Assembly (NCBI RefSeq): GCF_000024965.1
Contig: NC_013530.1
Coordinates: 310,001-374,000, forward strand
DNA from: Xylanimonas cellulosilytica DSM 15894
Lineage (GTDB): Bacteria; Actinomycetota; Actinomycetes; Actinomycetales; Cellulomonadaceae
Length of the DNA: 64,000 bases
Direction: 5' to 3'
The position numbers and the translations under genes were made by a program. Of this stretch, positions 52,636 through 60,218 are shown piece after piece (position 1 is the first letter of the stretch; each line of letters starts with the position of its first letter). The notes below the pieces were generated by a model. It did not search any database and had not been told where the DNA came from. It saw nothing but the letters and a program-made list of their open reading frames with translations.

Positions 52636-55004
52636 AGATCGCGATCGTGGGTGGCGGCCCCGGGGGTCTCTACTTCGCCACCCTGATGAAGACGCTCGAC
52701 CCGACGCACGACATCACGCTCTGGGAGCGCAACGCTGCCGACGACACCTTCGGGTTCGGCGTCGTCTTCTCCGACGAGACGCTCGGCAGCATCGACGGGG
52801 CCGACCCGGTGATCCACGAGCGCATGGAGGCGAGCTTCGCTCGGTGGAGCGACATCGACGTCACCTTCGACGGGCAGCCCCTGACCGTCGGCGGGCAGGG
52901 CTTCGCCGCGATGTCCCGCAAGGAGCTGCTGCAGATCCTGCAGCAGCGCGCCCTCGAGCTCGGGGTGACCGTGCACTTCCGCACCCAGGCGCCCGACCTC
53001 GACACCCTGCAGTCGACGCACGACCTCGTGCTGGCCGCCGACGGGCTCCACTCGGCCATCCGCACCAAGTACTCCGACCACTTCCGCCCGTCCCTGGACC
53101 GGCGCGGCAACAAGTACATCTGGCTCGGCACCGACCTCGTGTTCGAGGCGTTCCAGTTCTTCGTCAAGAACACGCCCTGGGGCACGATGCAGGTCCACGG
53201 CTACCCCTACTCGGCCGAGGGGTCGACGTTCATCGTCGAGATGCACGAGGACGTGTGGCGACGCGCCGGGTTCGACGCGACCGAGGGCGAGAGCTTCCCG
53301 CCCGGCGTCTCCGACGAGCACGCCGTCGCACGGATCGCGGAGATCTTCGCCGACGAGCTCCAGGGCCACGCCATCGCGACCAACAACTCCAAGTGGATCA
53401 ACTTCCACACGGTCCGCAACGAGCGCTGGCACCACGAGAACGTCGTGCTGCTGGGCGACGCCGCCCACACCGCCCACTTCTCCATCGGCTCCGGCACCAA
53501 GCTCGCCATGGAGGACGCGCTCGCACTGGCCGCGTGCCTGCACGAGCACCCGCGGCTCGACGAGGCGCTCGCGGCCTACCAGACGGAGCGGAAGCCCGTG
53601 GTCGAGTCGACCCAGCGCGCGGCGCAGGCCTCGCTCGAGTGGTTCGAGAACATCGGCATGTACGCCCACCAGGACCCGTCCGAGTTCGCCTTCAACCTCC
53701 TGACCCGCTCCCGCCGGATCACCTTCGAGAACCTCCACGACCGCGACGCCGCGTTCGCCACCCGGATCGGGTCGGCGTTCGCGCGCCGGCAGGGCGGCGA
53801 CGAGGGCGCCCCGGCGATGTTCCAGCCCGTCCGGGTCGGCGAGCTCGAGCTGAAGAACCGCGTCATGCTCTCGCCGATGGACATGTACTCGGCCACCGAC
53901 GGCATGATCGACGAGTTCCACCTGGTCCACCTCGGGTCGAAGGCGCTCGGCGGTGCCGGCCTGGTGATGACGGAGATGACGTGCGTGTCCCCCGAGGGCC
54001 GGATCACCCCCGGCTGCCCCGGCCTGTGGACCGACGCCCAGCGTGACGCCTGGCGCACCGTGACCGAGTTCGTCCACGCACGCTCCACCGCGAAGATCGG
54101 CGTCCAGCTCGGCCACTCGGGCCGCAAGGGCTCGACCCGGCTCATGTGGGAGGGCATCGACAAGCCGCTCGAGGACGGCAACTGGGAGGTCGTCGGGCCC
54201 TCGGCGCTGCCCTACGGCAGCGGCTGCCACGTGCCGCGCGAGGCGACGCGCGCCGACCTCGACAAGGTCGTCGCCGACTTCGTCGCGGCCGCCCGTCGTG
54301 CGGTCGACGCGGGCTTCGACCTCGTCGAGGTGCATGCCGCGCACGGCTACCTGCTCAGCTCCTTCCTCTCGCCCGTCGCCAACCGGCGTGACGACGAGTA
54401 CGGCGGCAGCCTCGAGAACCGGCTGCGCTTCCCGCTCGAGGTCTTCGCCGCGGTCCGCGCGGCCGTGCCGGCCCGGGTCCCGGTGACGGTCCGCATCTCG
54501 GCCACCGACTGGGTCCCGGACGGGAACACCGCGCAGGACGGCGTCGAGATCGCCCGCGCCTTCGTCGCCGCGGGGGCCGCCGCGATCGACGTCTCCTCGG
54601 GTCAGGTCACCCAGGACGAGCGGCCGGCGTTCGGCCGGTCGTACCAGACCCCGTTCGCCGACAAGATCCGCCACGAGGTGGCCGCCCCCGCCGGTGTGGC
54701 CGTGATCGCCGTCGGGGCCATCTCCTCGTACGACGACGTCAACTCGATCCTGCTGGCCGGCCGGGCCGACATCTGCGCGCTGGGCCGCACCCACCTCTAC
54801 GACCCGAGCTGGACGCTGCATGCGGCCGCCGAGCAGGGGTACGCGGGGGACGCGGCGGCGTGGCCGGTGCAGTGGGCCGCGGGCCGCCGCAAGCCCCCGG
54901 CGTCGCGCACGGACAAGATCCCGCCGCGCCTGCAGCTGCTGCGCGAGGGCGAGACGACGGTGCCCCACCTGCGCTGGCGCGCCGGTGCTACGGTTCCGGC
55001 GTGA
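52632..55004 (+). CDS. Fused FAD monooxygenase/OYE reductase, aryl-CoA hydroxylase-reductase type
   Basis: A 790-residue fusion. Residues 1-380 are a group A flavin hydroxylase: GGGPGGLYFATLMK (FAD), GVVFSDETLGSIDG, and GDAAHTAHFSIGSGTKLAMEDA (GD motif). Residues from about 395 are an old yellow enzyme: FQPVRVGELELKNRVMLSPM, GLVMTEMTCVSPEGR, and a HAAHGYLLSSFLSP segment. This order is that of Azoarcus 2-aminobenzoyl-CoA monooxygenase/reductase and of proteins called bifunctional salicylyl-CoA 5-hydroxylase/oxidoreductase. It would hydroxylate and then reduce the ring of an aryl-CoA. The 4-bp overlaps on both sides place it in the FAH-paaX operon. The exact aryl-CoA is unknown. Confidence 0.88.
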   Translation: MKIAIVGGGPGGLYFATLMKTLDPTHDITLWERNAADDTFGFGVVFSDETLGSIDGADPVIHERMEASFARWSDIDVTFDGQPLTVGGQGFAAMSRKELLQILQQRALELGVTVHFRTQAPDLDTLQSTHDLVLAADGLHSAIRTKYSDHFRPSLDRRGNKYIWLGTDLVFEAFQFFVKNTPWGTMQVHGYPYSAEGSTFIVEMHEDVWRRAGFDATEGESFPPGVSDEHAVARIAEIFADELQGHAIATNNSKWINFHTVRNERWHHENVVLLGDAAHTAHFSIGSGTKLAMEDALALAACLHEHPRLDEALAAYQTERKPVVESTQRAAQASLEWFENIGMYAHQDPSEFAFNLLTRSRRITFENLHDRDAAFATRIGSAFARRQGGDEGAPAMFQPVRVGELELKNRVMLSPMDMYSATDGMIDEFHLVHLGSKALGGAGLVMTEMTCVSPEGRITPGCPGLWTDAQRDAWRTVTEFVHARSTAKIGVQLGHSGRKGSTRLMWEGIDKPLEDGNWEVVGPSALPYGSGCHVPREATRADLDKVVADFVAAARRAVDAGFDLVEVHAAHGYLLSSFLSPVANRRDDEYGGSLENRLRFPLEVFAAVRAAVPARVPVTVRISATDWVPDGNTAQDGVEIARAFVAAGAAAIDVSSGQVTQDERPAFGRSYQTPFADKIRHEVAAPAGVAVIAVGAISSYDDVNSILLAGRADICALGRTHLYDPSWTLHAAAEQGYAGDAAAWPVQWAAGRRKPPASRTDKIPPRLQLLREGETTVPHLRWRAGATVPA

Positions 55005-55504
55005 CCCACGAACCGCTGGCCATCGGTGTCGCTCGCGCCCGGGTGGAGTGGGTCGACACCGATGCCGCGGGCATCTATCACAACAGCACCGTCATCCGGT
55101 TCGTGGAGTCCGCCGAATCCCGCCTCATGGTCGAGCGCGGCCTGCCCGACTACTTCCCCTCCAGCCCGCGCGTCCGGTTCGAAGCCGACTTCCAGGCGCC
55201 GCTCTTCTTCACCCAGGACGTCACGACCCGCGTCCTGCTCACGCGCATCGGCACGTCGTCGATGCACTGGGAGTTCGAGGTGTGGGGCGAGGCGTTCGAC
55301 GGCCGCCCACGGCGGCGCGCGGCCCGCGGCCGGTACGTCACCGTCCACATCGGGGTCGGGAACCGGGCCGGGTACGACGTCGGGAGCGTCCCGTGGCCGG
55401 AATCGTGGGTCGCGGCGCTGACCGGTGAGCCGGCCGCGCCAGCCTCCCCGGCTTCCCCGGCCGATCCGGCCCTCCGCCCGACGCCGGTGGAGTCCATCCC
55501 GTGA
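55001..55504 (+). CDS. Hotdog-fold acyl-CoA thioesterase (4HBT type)
   Basis: A 167-residue single-hotdog protein. EWVDTDAAGIYHNSTVIRFVE holds the catalytic Asp of the DxDAAGIxYH motif of 4-hydroxybenzoyl-CoA thioesterases. The GTG start overlaps the previous stop (GTGA), and the end overlaps paaX. The last 25 residues are a low-complexity APASPASPADP tail. It is probably a proofreading or pathway thioesterase for aromatic CoA esters. Confidence 0.85.
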   Translation: MTHEPLAIGVARARVEWVDTDAAGIYHNSTVIRFVESAESRLMVERGLPDYFPSSPRVRFEADFQAPLFFTQDVTTRVLLTRIGTSSMHWEFEVWGEAFDGRPRRRAARGRYVTVHIGVGNRAGYDVGSVPWPESWVAALTGEPAAPASPASPADPALRPTPVESIP

Positions 55505-56409
55505 CCGCCGCCGCCACCGAGCCCTCCGGCACGGGAGTCGGCAACGCACAGGACACCGGCAGCGCGGACACCGGTACACAGGACACCGGTGCTCAGGCGA
55601 CCCGTCGCTCCCGGACCACCGTGGTGACGTTCCTCGGCGCCGTCGTCCGCCCGCTCGGCGGCTGGACCCCGATCGCGGGCGCCGTCGAGCTGCTCTCGCA
55701 GTGCGGCCTCGACGACCCGGGCGTGCGGACCGCGATCCACCGGCTCAAGCGCAAGGGCTGGCTCGCCTCGCAGACGCGCGACGGCGTCCGCGGCTATGCC
55801 CTGACCGAGACCGCGACAGCGACGCTGGCCGCCGGGGACGAGGTCATCTGGCACGCGCGCACGCCCCCGGCGCTCGCGGACGGCTGGTGCATCGTGAACT
55901 TCAGCGTGCCGGAGTCGAAGCGGGCGCTGCGTCACCAGCTCCGGGCGCACCTCGCGGCGCTCGGCTTCGGCAACATCGGCACGGCCGTGTGGATCGCCCC
56001 CGCCCGGATGCGTCCCGCCGCGGCGCGAGCCGTCGCCGAGCTCGGGCTCGAGCCCTTCACGACGATCTTCACGGGCGACTACCACGGCCCTCAGGATCTG
56101 ACGACCCTGGCCTACGACAGCTGGGACCTGGCCGCGATCGACCAGGGCTACCGCGGCTTCGTCGACGCGTACGGAGACCTCGCGAGCCGCATCGAGGAGG
56201 CGGCGCCGTCGGGCCGCGAGGCGTTCACGCTCCATCTGCAGATGATCGACGCGTGGCGCCGGCTGCCGTTCCGCGACCCCGGGCTGCCCCGCGAGGTGCT
56301 GGCGGCCGACTGGCCGGGACCGTCAGCGGCCCGGCTGTTCGAGCGGATGGTCGCGGTGCTGGAGGCTCCGGCGCTCGCGCACGCGGCGGGGTACTGGCCG
56401 AAGGCCTGA
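55501..56409 (+). CDS. PaaX-family transcriptional regulator
   Basis: A 302-residue GntR-like winged-helix repressor with the PaaX C-terminal domain. The HTH region VVTFLGAVVRPLGGWTPIAGAVELL, VRTAIHRLKRKGWLASQ and the later segment LGFGNIGTAVWIAPARM are typical. PaaX proteins bind DNA until an aryl-CoA such as phenylacetyl-CoA releases them, which suits a pathway working through aryl-CoA. The first 35 residues hold a QDTGSADTGTQDTGAQ repeat encoded by near-identical DNA copies. It closes the operon by a GTGA overlap. Confidence 0.87.
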   Translation: MTAAATEPSGTGVGNAQDTGSADTGTQDTGAQATRRSRTTVVTFLGAVVRPLGGWTPIAGAVELLSQCGLDDPGVRTAIHRLKRKGWLASQTRDGVRGYALTETATATLAAGDEVIWHARTPPALADGWCIVNFSVPESKRALRHQLRAHLAALGFGNIGTAVWIAPARMRPAAARAVAELGLEPFTTIFTGDYHGPQDLTTLAYDSWDLAAIDQGYRGFVDAYGDLASRIEEAAPSGREAFTLHLQMIDAWRRLPFRDPGLPREVLAADWPGPSAARLFERMVAVLEAPALAHAAGYWPKA

Positions 56410-56423
56410 GCCCGGACGCGGCT

Positions 56424-56458
56424 GACGGCGGGCGGCCCGAGTGGGCCCGCCCGCCGTC
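56424..56458 (+). terminator. Terminator of the FAH-paaX operon
   Basis: A 15-bp stem, GACGGCGGGCGGCCC with GGGCCCGCCCGCCGTC and one bulged C, around a 4-nt loop, 15 nt after the paaX stop. The convergent LLM monooxygenase gene ends 41 bp further on. Confidence 0.8.
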
Positions 56459-56479
56459 GTCCTCGCCGATGCGCCGCCG

Positions 56480-56513
56480 GATCAGCCGGGGTCCTCGATC
56501 AGCCGAGGTCCTC
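56480..56513 (-). repeat. 17-bp tandem duplication across the LLM stop codon
   Basis: 56480-56496 and 56497-56513 are 17-mers differing at one base (GATCAGCCG[G/A]GGTCCTC). The gene's TGA lies in the second; the first provides a TGA in another frame. Confidence 0.9.
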
Positions 56514-57602
56514 GGGGCGCAGGCCCTTCTTCACCAGGCGCGGCATGACCTCCTGGGCGAAGTACTCCAGCTCGCCCACGTAGTCGACGAACGCCATGGT
56601 GATGCCGCCGAAGCCGGCCTTGGCGAACCGCTCGATCTCGTCGGCGACGTCGTCGGGCGAACCGATGAGCGGGCAGGTGCCGTGCCCGGCCGCGAACCGG
56701 CTGCGGAAGTTCTGCAGCAGGTCCTTGCTGAACGACTGCGCGTGCAGGCCCTGCAGCTTCATGAGGTTGTCGACGGCGTCCCAGTCGGCGTTCTCCTCGG
56801 CGTAGTAGTGCAGGTACTCCTCCGCCTCCTTGCGGGTCGGGCGGCACACGACGTGCGTCGGCGTGAGCACGCCCGCCTTGCGGCCCAGGGCGGCCGAGTT
56901 GGCCTCGAGCTCCTTGACGACGCCCGCGCCGTCCTCGGGGCCGCCGACGATCGTGAAGACGAAGTCGGCGTTGCGTGCGGCGTACGCCTTGCCCTGCACG
57001 GACGAGCCCGCGTTGAGGATCGGCAGGCGGCGGGCCGCAGGCTTCGGCACCGACTCGATGCGCTCGAGGTTCCAGAACCGGCCCGTGAGGTCGTAGCGGC
57101 CGTCGCGCGACCACAGGGTGGTCAGGACGTCGATCCACTCCTGGGCCAGCTCGTAGCGCGAGTCGTGGTCCTGCGGCAGATCGACGCCCATGGCGACGTA
57201 CTCGGGCTGGTTCCAGCCGGCGACGACGTTGACGCCGACGCGCCCCGGCGCCATCTGGTCGATGGTGGCGAGCTGCTTGGCGGTGACCGCGGGGTGGTTG
57301 AAGGCCGTGTGGACCGTCGCGAAGGCGGTCAGCCGCTCGGTGTGGGCGAGGATCGCCGTCGCCCACGGGACGGGTTCGAGGACGCCCTCGTGGAAGTTGG
57401 TCTCGCCGCCGTAGCCGATCCAGCGGGCGATGGGGAGCATGAAGTCGATGCCCGTCTCGTCCGCGAGCTTCGCGAGGCGGAGGTTGTCCTCCCACGACGC
57501 CGACCACCGCTCGGGGATCGTGGTGACGGCGAGGCCGCCGGAACAGTTGGACGAGAACAGGCCGAGCCGGAAGTGGTTCGACTCGAGGACGGGGATGCTC
57601 AT
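56499..57602 (-). CDS. Flavin-dependent LLM-class monooxygenase, RutA/SfnG-like
   Basis: A 367-residue TIM-barrel oxygenase using FMNH2 supplied by a partner reductase. The segment MLPIARWIGYGGETNFHEGVLEP, RVGVNVVAGWNQPEYVAMG and LNAGSSVQGKAYAARNADFVFT are close in pattern to RutA, which oxidatively opens the uracil ring, and to dialkylsulfone monooxygenases. The ATG follows a strong AGGAGGAAC. The flavin reductase gene is immediately upstream on the same strand. In this setting a nitrogen heterocycle is a sensible substrate; this is inference. Confidence 0.88.
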   Translation of the reverse strand: MSIPVLESNHFRLGLFSSNCSGGLAVTTIPERWSASWEDNLRLAKLADETGIDFMLPIARWIGYGGETNFHEGVLEPVPWATAILAHTERLTAFATVHTAFNHPAVTAKQLATIDQMAPGRVGVNVVAGWNQPEYVAMGVDLPQDHDSRYELAQEWIDVLTTLWSRDGRYDLTGRFWNLERIESVPKPAARRLPILNAGSSVQGKAYAARNADFVFTIVGGPEDGAGVVKELEANSAALGRKAGVLTPTHVVCRPTRKEAEEYLHYYAEENADWDAVDNLMKLQGLHAQSFSKDLLQNFRSRFAAGHGTCPLIGSPDDVADEIERFAKAGFGGITMAFVDYVGELEYFAQEVMPRLVKKGLRPEDLG

Positions 57603-57634
57603 CGTGGTTCCTCCTGAGGGTCGCAAGGGTGGGG

Positions 57635-57676
57635 TCAGCGTTGGAGCGTCAGCGTTGGAGCGTCAGCGTTGGAGCG
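57635..57676 (-). repeat. Three 14-bp tandem copies across the flavin reductase stop codon
   Basis: TCAGCGTTGGAGCG at 57635-57648, 57649-57662 and 57663-57676, all identical. Read leftward, the gene's TGA is in the first copy met, and each further copy places a TGA in the next frame, so all three frames are closed. Confidence 0.95.
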
Positions 57677-58139
57677 TCATGGGGACGTGGTCGGCGGCCG
57701 TCATGGTGACCACCTCGCCGATGAGGTAGACGTGGTCGCCGACGTCGAACCTGTTGGCGACGCGGCACTCGAGCCGCAACGGGACCTCGTGCGTGAGCAG
57801 CGGGATGCCGTCGAGTCCGGGGGCCGTCTCGAGGCCGTCGAACCGGTCGGTGCCCGACGTCGCGAAGCGCGAGATCAGGTCCGTCTGGTGGCCCGCCATC
57901 ACGTGCACCGCGTACCCGGAGGTCGTGATCCACTCGTCGAACCGGCTCGACTTCCGGTCGATGCACCAGCCGACGAGGGCGGGTTCGAGCGAGGCGGCGT
58001 GGAAGCTGTTGACGGTCTTGCCCAGGGGACGGGCGGTGCCGTTGGCGGTGATGATCGCGACGCCGGTGGGCCACCGCGCGAGCTGGCCGCGAAGCGACGA
58101 GGGCGTCACCTCGAGTGTGTTGGGGGTCACACAAGTCAT
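57663..58139 (-). CDS. Flavin reductase, partner of the LLM monooxygenase
   Basis: A 158-residue split-barrel flavin reductase. LARWPTGVAIITA, LGKTVNSFHAASLEPALVGWCI and ECRVANRFDVGDHVYLIGEV match the HpaC/RutF-type family that supplies reduced FMN. The start at ATG 58139 gives a normal N-terminus although no Shine-Dalgarno is visible. It precedes the LLM gene by 60 bp, forming a two-component oxygenase unit controlled from the divergent AraC region. Confidence 0.87.
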   Translation of the reverse strand: MTCVTPNTLEVTPSSLRGQLARWPTGVAIITANGTARPLGKTVNSFHAASLEPALVGWCIDRKSSRFDEWITTSGYAVHVMAGHQTDLISRFATSGTDRFDGLETAPGLDGIPLLTHEVPLRLECRVANRFDVGDHVYLIGEVVTMTAADHVPMTLQR

Positions 58140-58171
58140 GGGATGATGCTGCGGCCGGGGTGCGGCACGGG

Positions 58172-58218
58172 CTATCCACCTGAGGCGCGTGACTATCCAT
58201 CCCACGCTGACATATCAT
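58172..58218. promoter_or_regulatory. AraC half-sites and promoter in the divergent gap
   Basis: CTATCCAC (58172-58179) and CTATCCAT (58193-58200) are direct repeats with a 21-bp period, two helical turns, the usual layout of an AraC-family binding site. A rightward -10 TATCAT (58213-58218) follows. A related half-site lies before the cyclase gene. Confidence 0.55.
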
Positions 58219-58268
58219 CACCGTGACGATCGTTGCGTTGTTGGTAGATGCGAGCAGGGAGCTGCGCC

Positions 58269-59237
58269 ATGACCCGAGTGACGACACCGCTGGCCTCGCA
58301 CGGGGTCCTGCGCACCACCGACGTGGACGACGCCCGCAGCTCCGTCGCCGCGTCGCTGGCGCCCCACCGGCTGACCCCGCTGCGTGACGCCGGCGCGTTC
58401 GAGGCGCTCCACAACGTCGCGGTGCTCGACCGGCTGAGCCTGCACTACATCGACTACGGCACCGAGGTGGAGGTCACCACCGAGCGCCTCGGGTTCCACC
58501 TCGTGCAGATCCCGCTCGGCGGCCTGAGCACGATCCAGGCCGGCACCAGCACCCTGGCCGCCACCCCGCGCAGCGCCGCCGTCACCGCGTCCGGCGAGGT
58601 GCTGCGCATGCGGTACTCCGCGGGCAACCCGCGGCTGATGCTGTGCATCGCGCCCGACCTGCTGCGCGAGCGGCTGGAGGTCGCGGCCGAGGTCGGCGTC
58701 GTGGTGACGATCCGGGGCGGGGCCACGGTCGACATCACCGCAGGTGCCGGCCGGAGCTGGCGTGGCCTGGTGGACGTCGTCCTGGCCGACCTGGAGCACG
58801 AGGGCGGGCTCGGCCGCTCACCCCTGGCCGCGACGACGCTCCAGCTCGCCGTCGTCGACGGCCTGATCGCGTCGCTCGCCGAGCCCTGGACGGATCCGGG
58901 CGACCACTCGACCCCCGAGCGGGTCATCCGGCGCGCCGCACGCCTCATCGAGGAGCACTGCGCGGAGCCCTTGGGCACCCCCGACATCGCCGAGGCGGTC
59001 GGCATCTCGGTCCGCGCGCTGCAGGCGGGGTTCAAGGCGCACCTGAGCACGACGCCGATGGCGTACATGCGCCACGCGCGCCTGCGGCGGGTGCGCGGGT
59101 CGCTCACGGACGGCAGCGCGCACTCGGTCGCCGAGGCGGCGAGCAGGTGGGGCGTCACCCACCTCGGCCGCTTCTCCGCCGACTACCGCGCCGCCTTCGG
59201 CGAGTTCCCGAGCGAGACGTTCCGGCGCGCGCGCTGA
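58269..59237 (+). CDS. AraC-family transcriptional regulator
   Basis: A 322-residue regulator with an N-terminal cupin-like AraC-binding domain (FHLVQIPLGGLSTIQAG) and a C-terminal double HTH (GTPDIAEAVGISVRALQAGF; AEAASRWGVTHLGRFSADYRAAFGEFPSETFRR). AGGGAG seven bases upstream fixes the ATG at 58269 over an in-frame ATG at 58248. It sits between the flavin-oxygenase unit and the cyclase-Ior operon, and shared GGATAG half-sites in both gaps suggest it activates both. Confidence 0.9.
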   Translation: MTRVTTPLASHGVLRTTDVDDARSSVAASLAPHRLTPLRDAGAFEALHNVAVLDRLSLHYIDYGTEVEVTTERLGFHLVQIPLGGLSTIQAGTSTLAATPRSAAVTASGEVLRMRYSAGNPRLMLCIAPDLLRERLEVAAEVGVVVTIRGGATVDITAGAGRSWRGLVDVVLADLEHEGGLGRSPLAATTLQLAVVDGLIASLAEPWTDPGDHSTPERVIRRAARLIEEHCAEPLGTPDIAEAVGISVRALQAGFKAHLSTTPMAYMRHARLRRVRGSLTDGSAHSVAEAASRWGVTHLGRFSADYRAAFGEFPSETFRRAR

Positions 59238-59297
59238 TCCCTGGCGGACGTGAGGTCCGTCACGTGATCGGCGCATTCCGGCCGACGCGAGCGCAAA

Positions 59298-59361
59298 GCG
59301 GATAGAGGCGCCCGGCCGCCGCGGCCTACGTTCCTGACTCCGGCGTGTGATCACGCTCACG
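59298..59361 (+). promoter_or_regulatory. Promoter of the cyclase-Ior operon with AraC-like half-site and CRP-like site
   Basis: GCGGATAG (59298-59305) is the reverse complement of the CTATCC half-sites near the araC gene and lies at the -35 position of a -10 TACGTT (59327-59332), as for AraC-activated promoters lacking a good -35. TGTGA-N6-TCACG (59346-59361) downstream matches the CRP consensus at 9 of 10 positions and could mediate carbon repression. Confidence 0.5.
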
Positions 59362-59380
59362 TCCTGAGAAAGGTGCGCCC

Positions 59381-60151
59381 ATGCCTGCCATCGATGCGCT
59401 GCTGACTGCCCTCACCACCGGTGAGGTCGAGCTGGTCGACCTCACCGCCCCGCTCACCCCCGAGACCCCGATCCTGCAGCTCCCCGCCCCGTTCGCGAAC
59501 ACCATCCCGATGTCCCTCGAGGTCGTCAGCGACTTCGACGACGCGGGCCCGGCGTGGGGCTGGAACAACATCCACACCGGCGAGCACACCGGCACCCACC
59601 TCGACGCGCCCGTCCACTGGGCCACCGGGCGGCAGGGCTACACGGTCGACGCCATCCCGCCGTCGCGACTGATCGGCCCCGCCGTCGTGCTCGACCTCAC
59701 CGCCGAGGTCGCGGAGAACCCCGACTTCGTCCTCGAGCCGGAGCACTTCGAGAAGCACGTCGCCGAGCACGGCCCGCTGCCCGAGGGTGCCTGGCTCGTG
59801 TTCCGCACCGGGTGGAGCGCCTTCAACAAGGACGCCGCGGCCTTCGCCAACGCCGACGAGCACGGCCCGCACACGCCGGGCGTCTCCCCGGAGGGCGCGC
59901 AGTGGCTCGCCGCCTCCGCGATCACGGGCTTCGCGGTCGAGACCGTCGGCATCGACGCGGGGCAGGCAGGCGGCATGGAGCCGCCGTTCCCCGCCCACCA
60001 CTTCCTGCTCGGCGCCAACAAGTTCGGCCTCACGCAGCTCCAGAACGTCGACCGGCTGCCCGTGACCGGCGCCGTCATCGTCGCGTCGCCGCTGCCCATC
60101 GTCGGCGGCACGGGATCGCCGGCGCGCGTGCTGGCGTTCGTCCCCGCCTGA
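59381..60151 (+). CDS. Cyclase-family metal hydrolase, isatin-hydrolase/KynB-like
   Basis: A 256-residue hydrolase of the cyclase/kynurenine-formamidase family. The signature HTGEHTGTHLDAPVHWATG supplies the manganese or zinc ligands (HxxTHxDxPxH), and FAVETVGIDAGQ near residue 186 is also conserved. Isatin hydrolase, which opens isatin to isatinate, and kynurenine formamidase belong here. The ATG follows GAAAGGTG. It is the first gene of the operon that continues into the indolepyruvate-type oxidoreductase. Which lactam or amide it opens is not proven. Confidence 0.85.
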   Translation: MPAIDALLTALTTGEVELVDLTAPLTPETPILQLPAPFANTIPMSLEVVSDFDDAGPAWGWNNIHTGEHTGTHLDAPVHWATGRQGYTVDAIPPSRLIGPAVVLDLTAEVAENPDFVLEPEHFEKHVAEHGPLPEGAWLVFRTGWSAFNKDAAAFANADEHGPHTPGVSPEGAQWLAASAITGFAVETVGIDAGQAGGMEPPFPAHHFLLGANKFGLTQLQNVDRLPVTGAVIVASPLPIVGGTGSPARVLAFVPA

Positions 60152-60172
60152 GCCGCCTGAGCCGCCTGAGCC
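60146..60172 (+). repeat. Three 9-bp tandem copies across the cyclase stop codon
   Basis: GCCTGAGCC at 60146-60154, 60155-60163 and 60164-60172. The TGA of the gene is in the first copy; the others give two more TGA codons in the same frame, 9 nt apart. Confidence 0.95.
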
Positions 60173-60218
60173 GCCGGTTCGCCCCTGCCCGCCACGACCA
60201 GCAAAGGAAGTAGACCCG

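Noticed and set aside
52491-54968. 825-codon open frame opposite the monooxygenase-reductase gene
   Set aside because: Antisense shadow with repetitive composition; the sense strand carries two complete flavoenzyme domains.
49844-55504. Straight salicylyl-CoA to gentisate pathway
   Set aside because: The fusion protein and FAH fit in name, but the 147-residue cupin is too small for gentisate dioxygenase, no CoA ligase is visible, and the cyclase, Ior and RidA genes are left unexplained. It remains an alternative rather than excluded.
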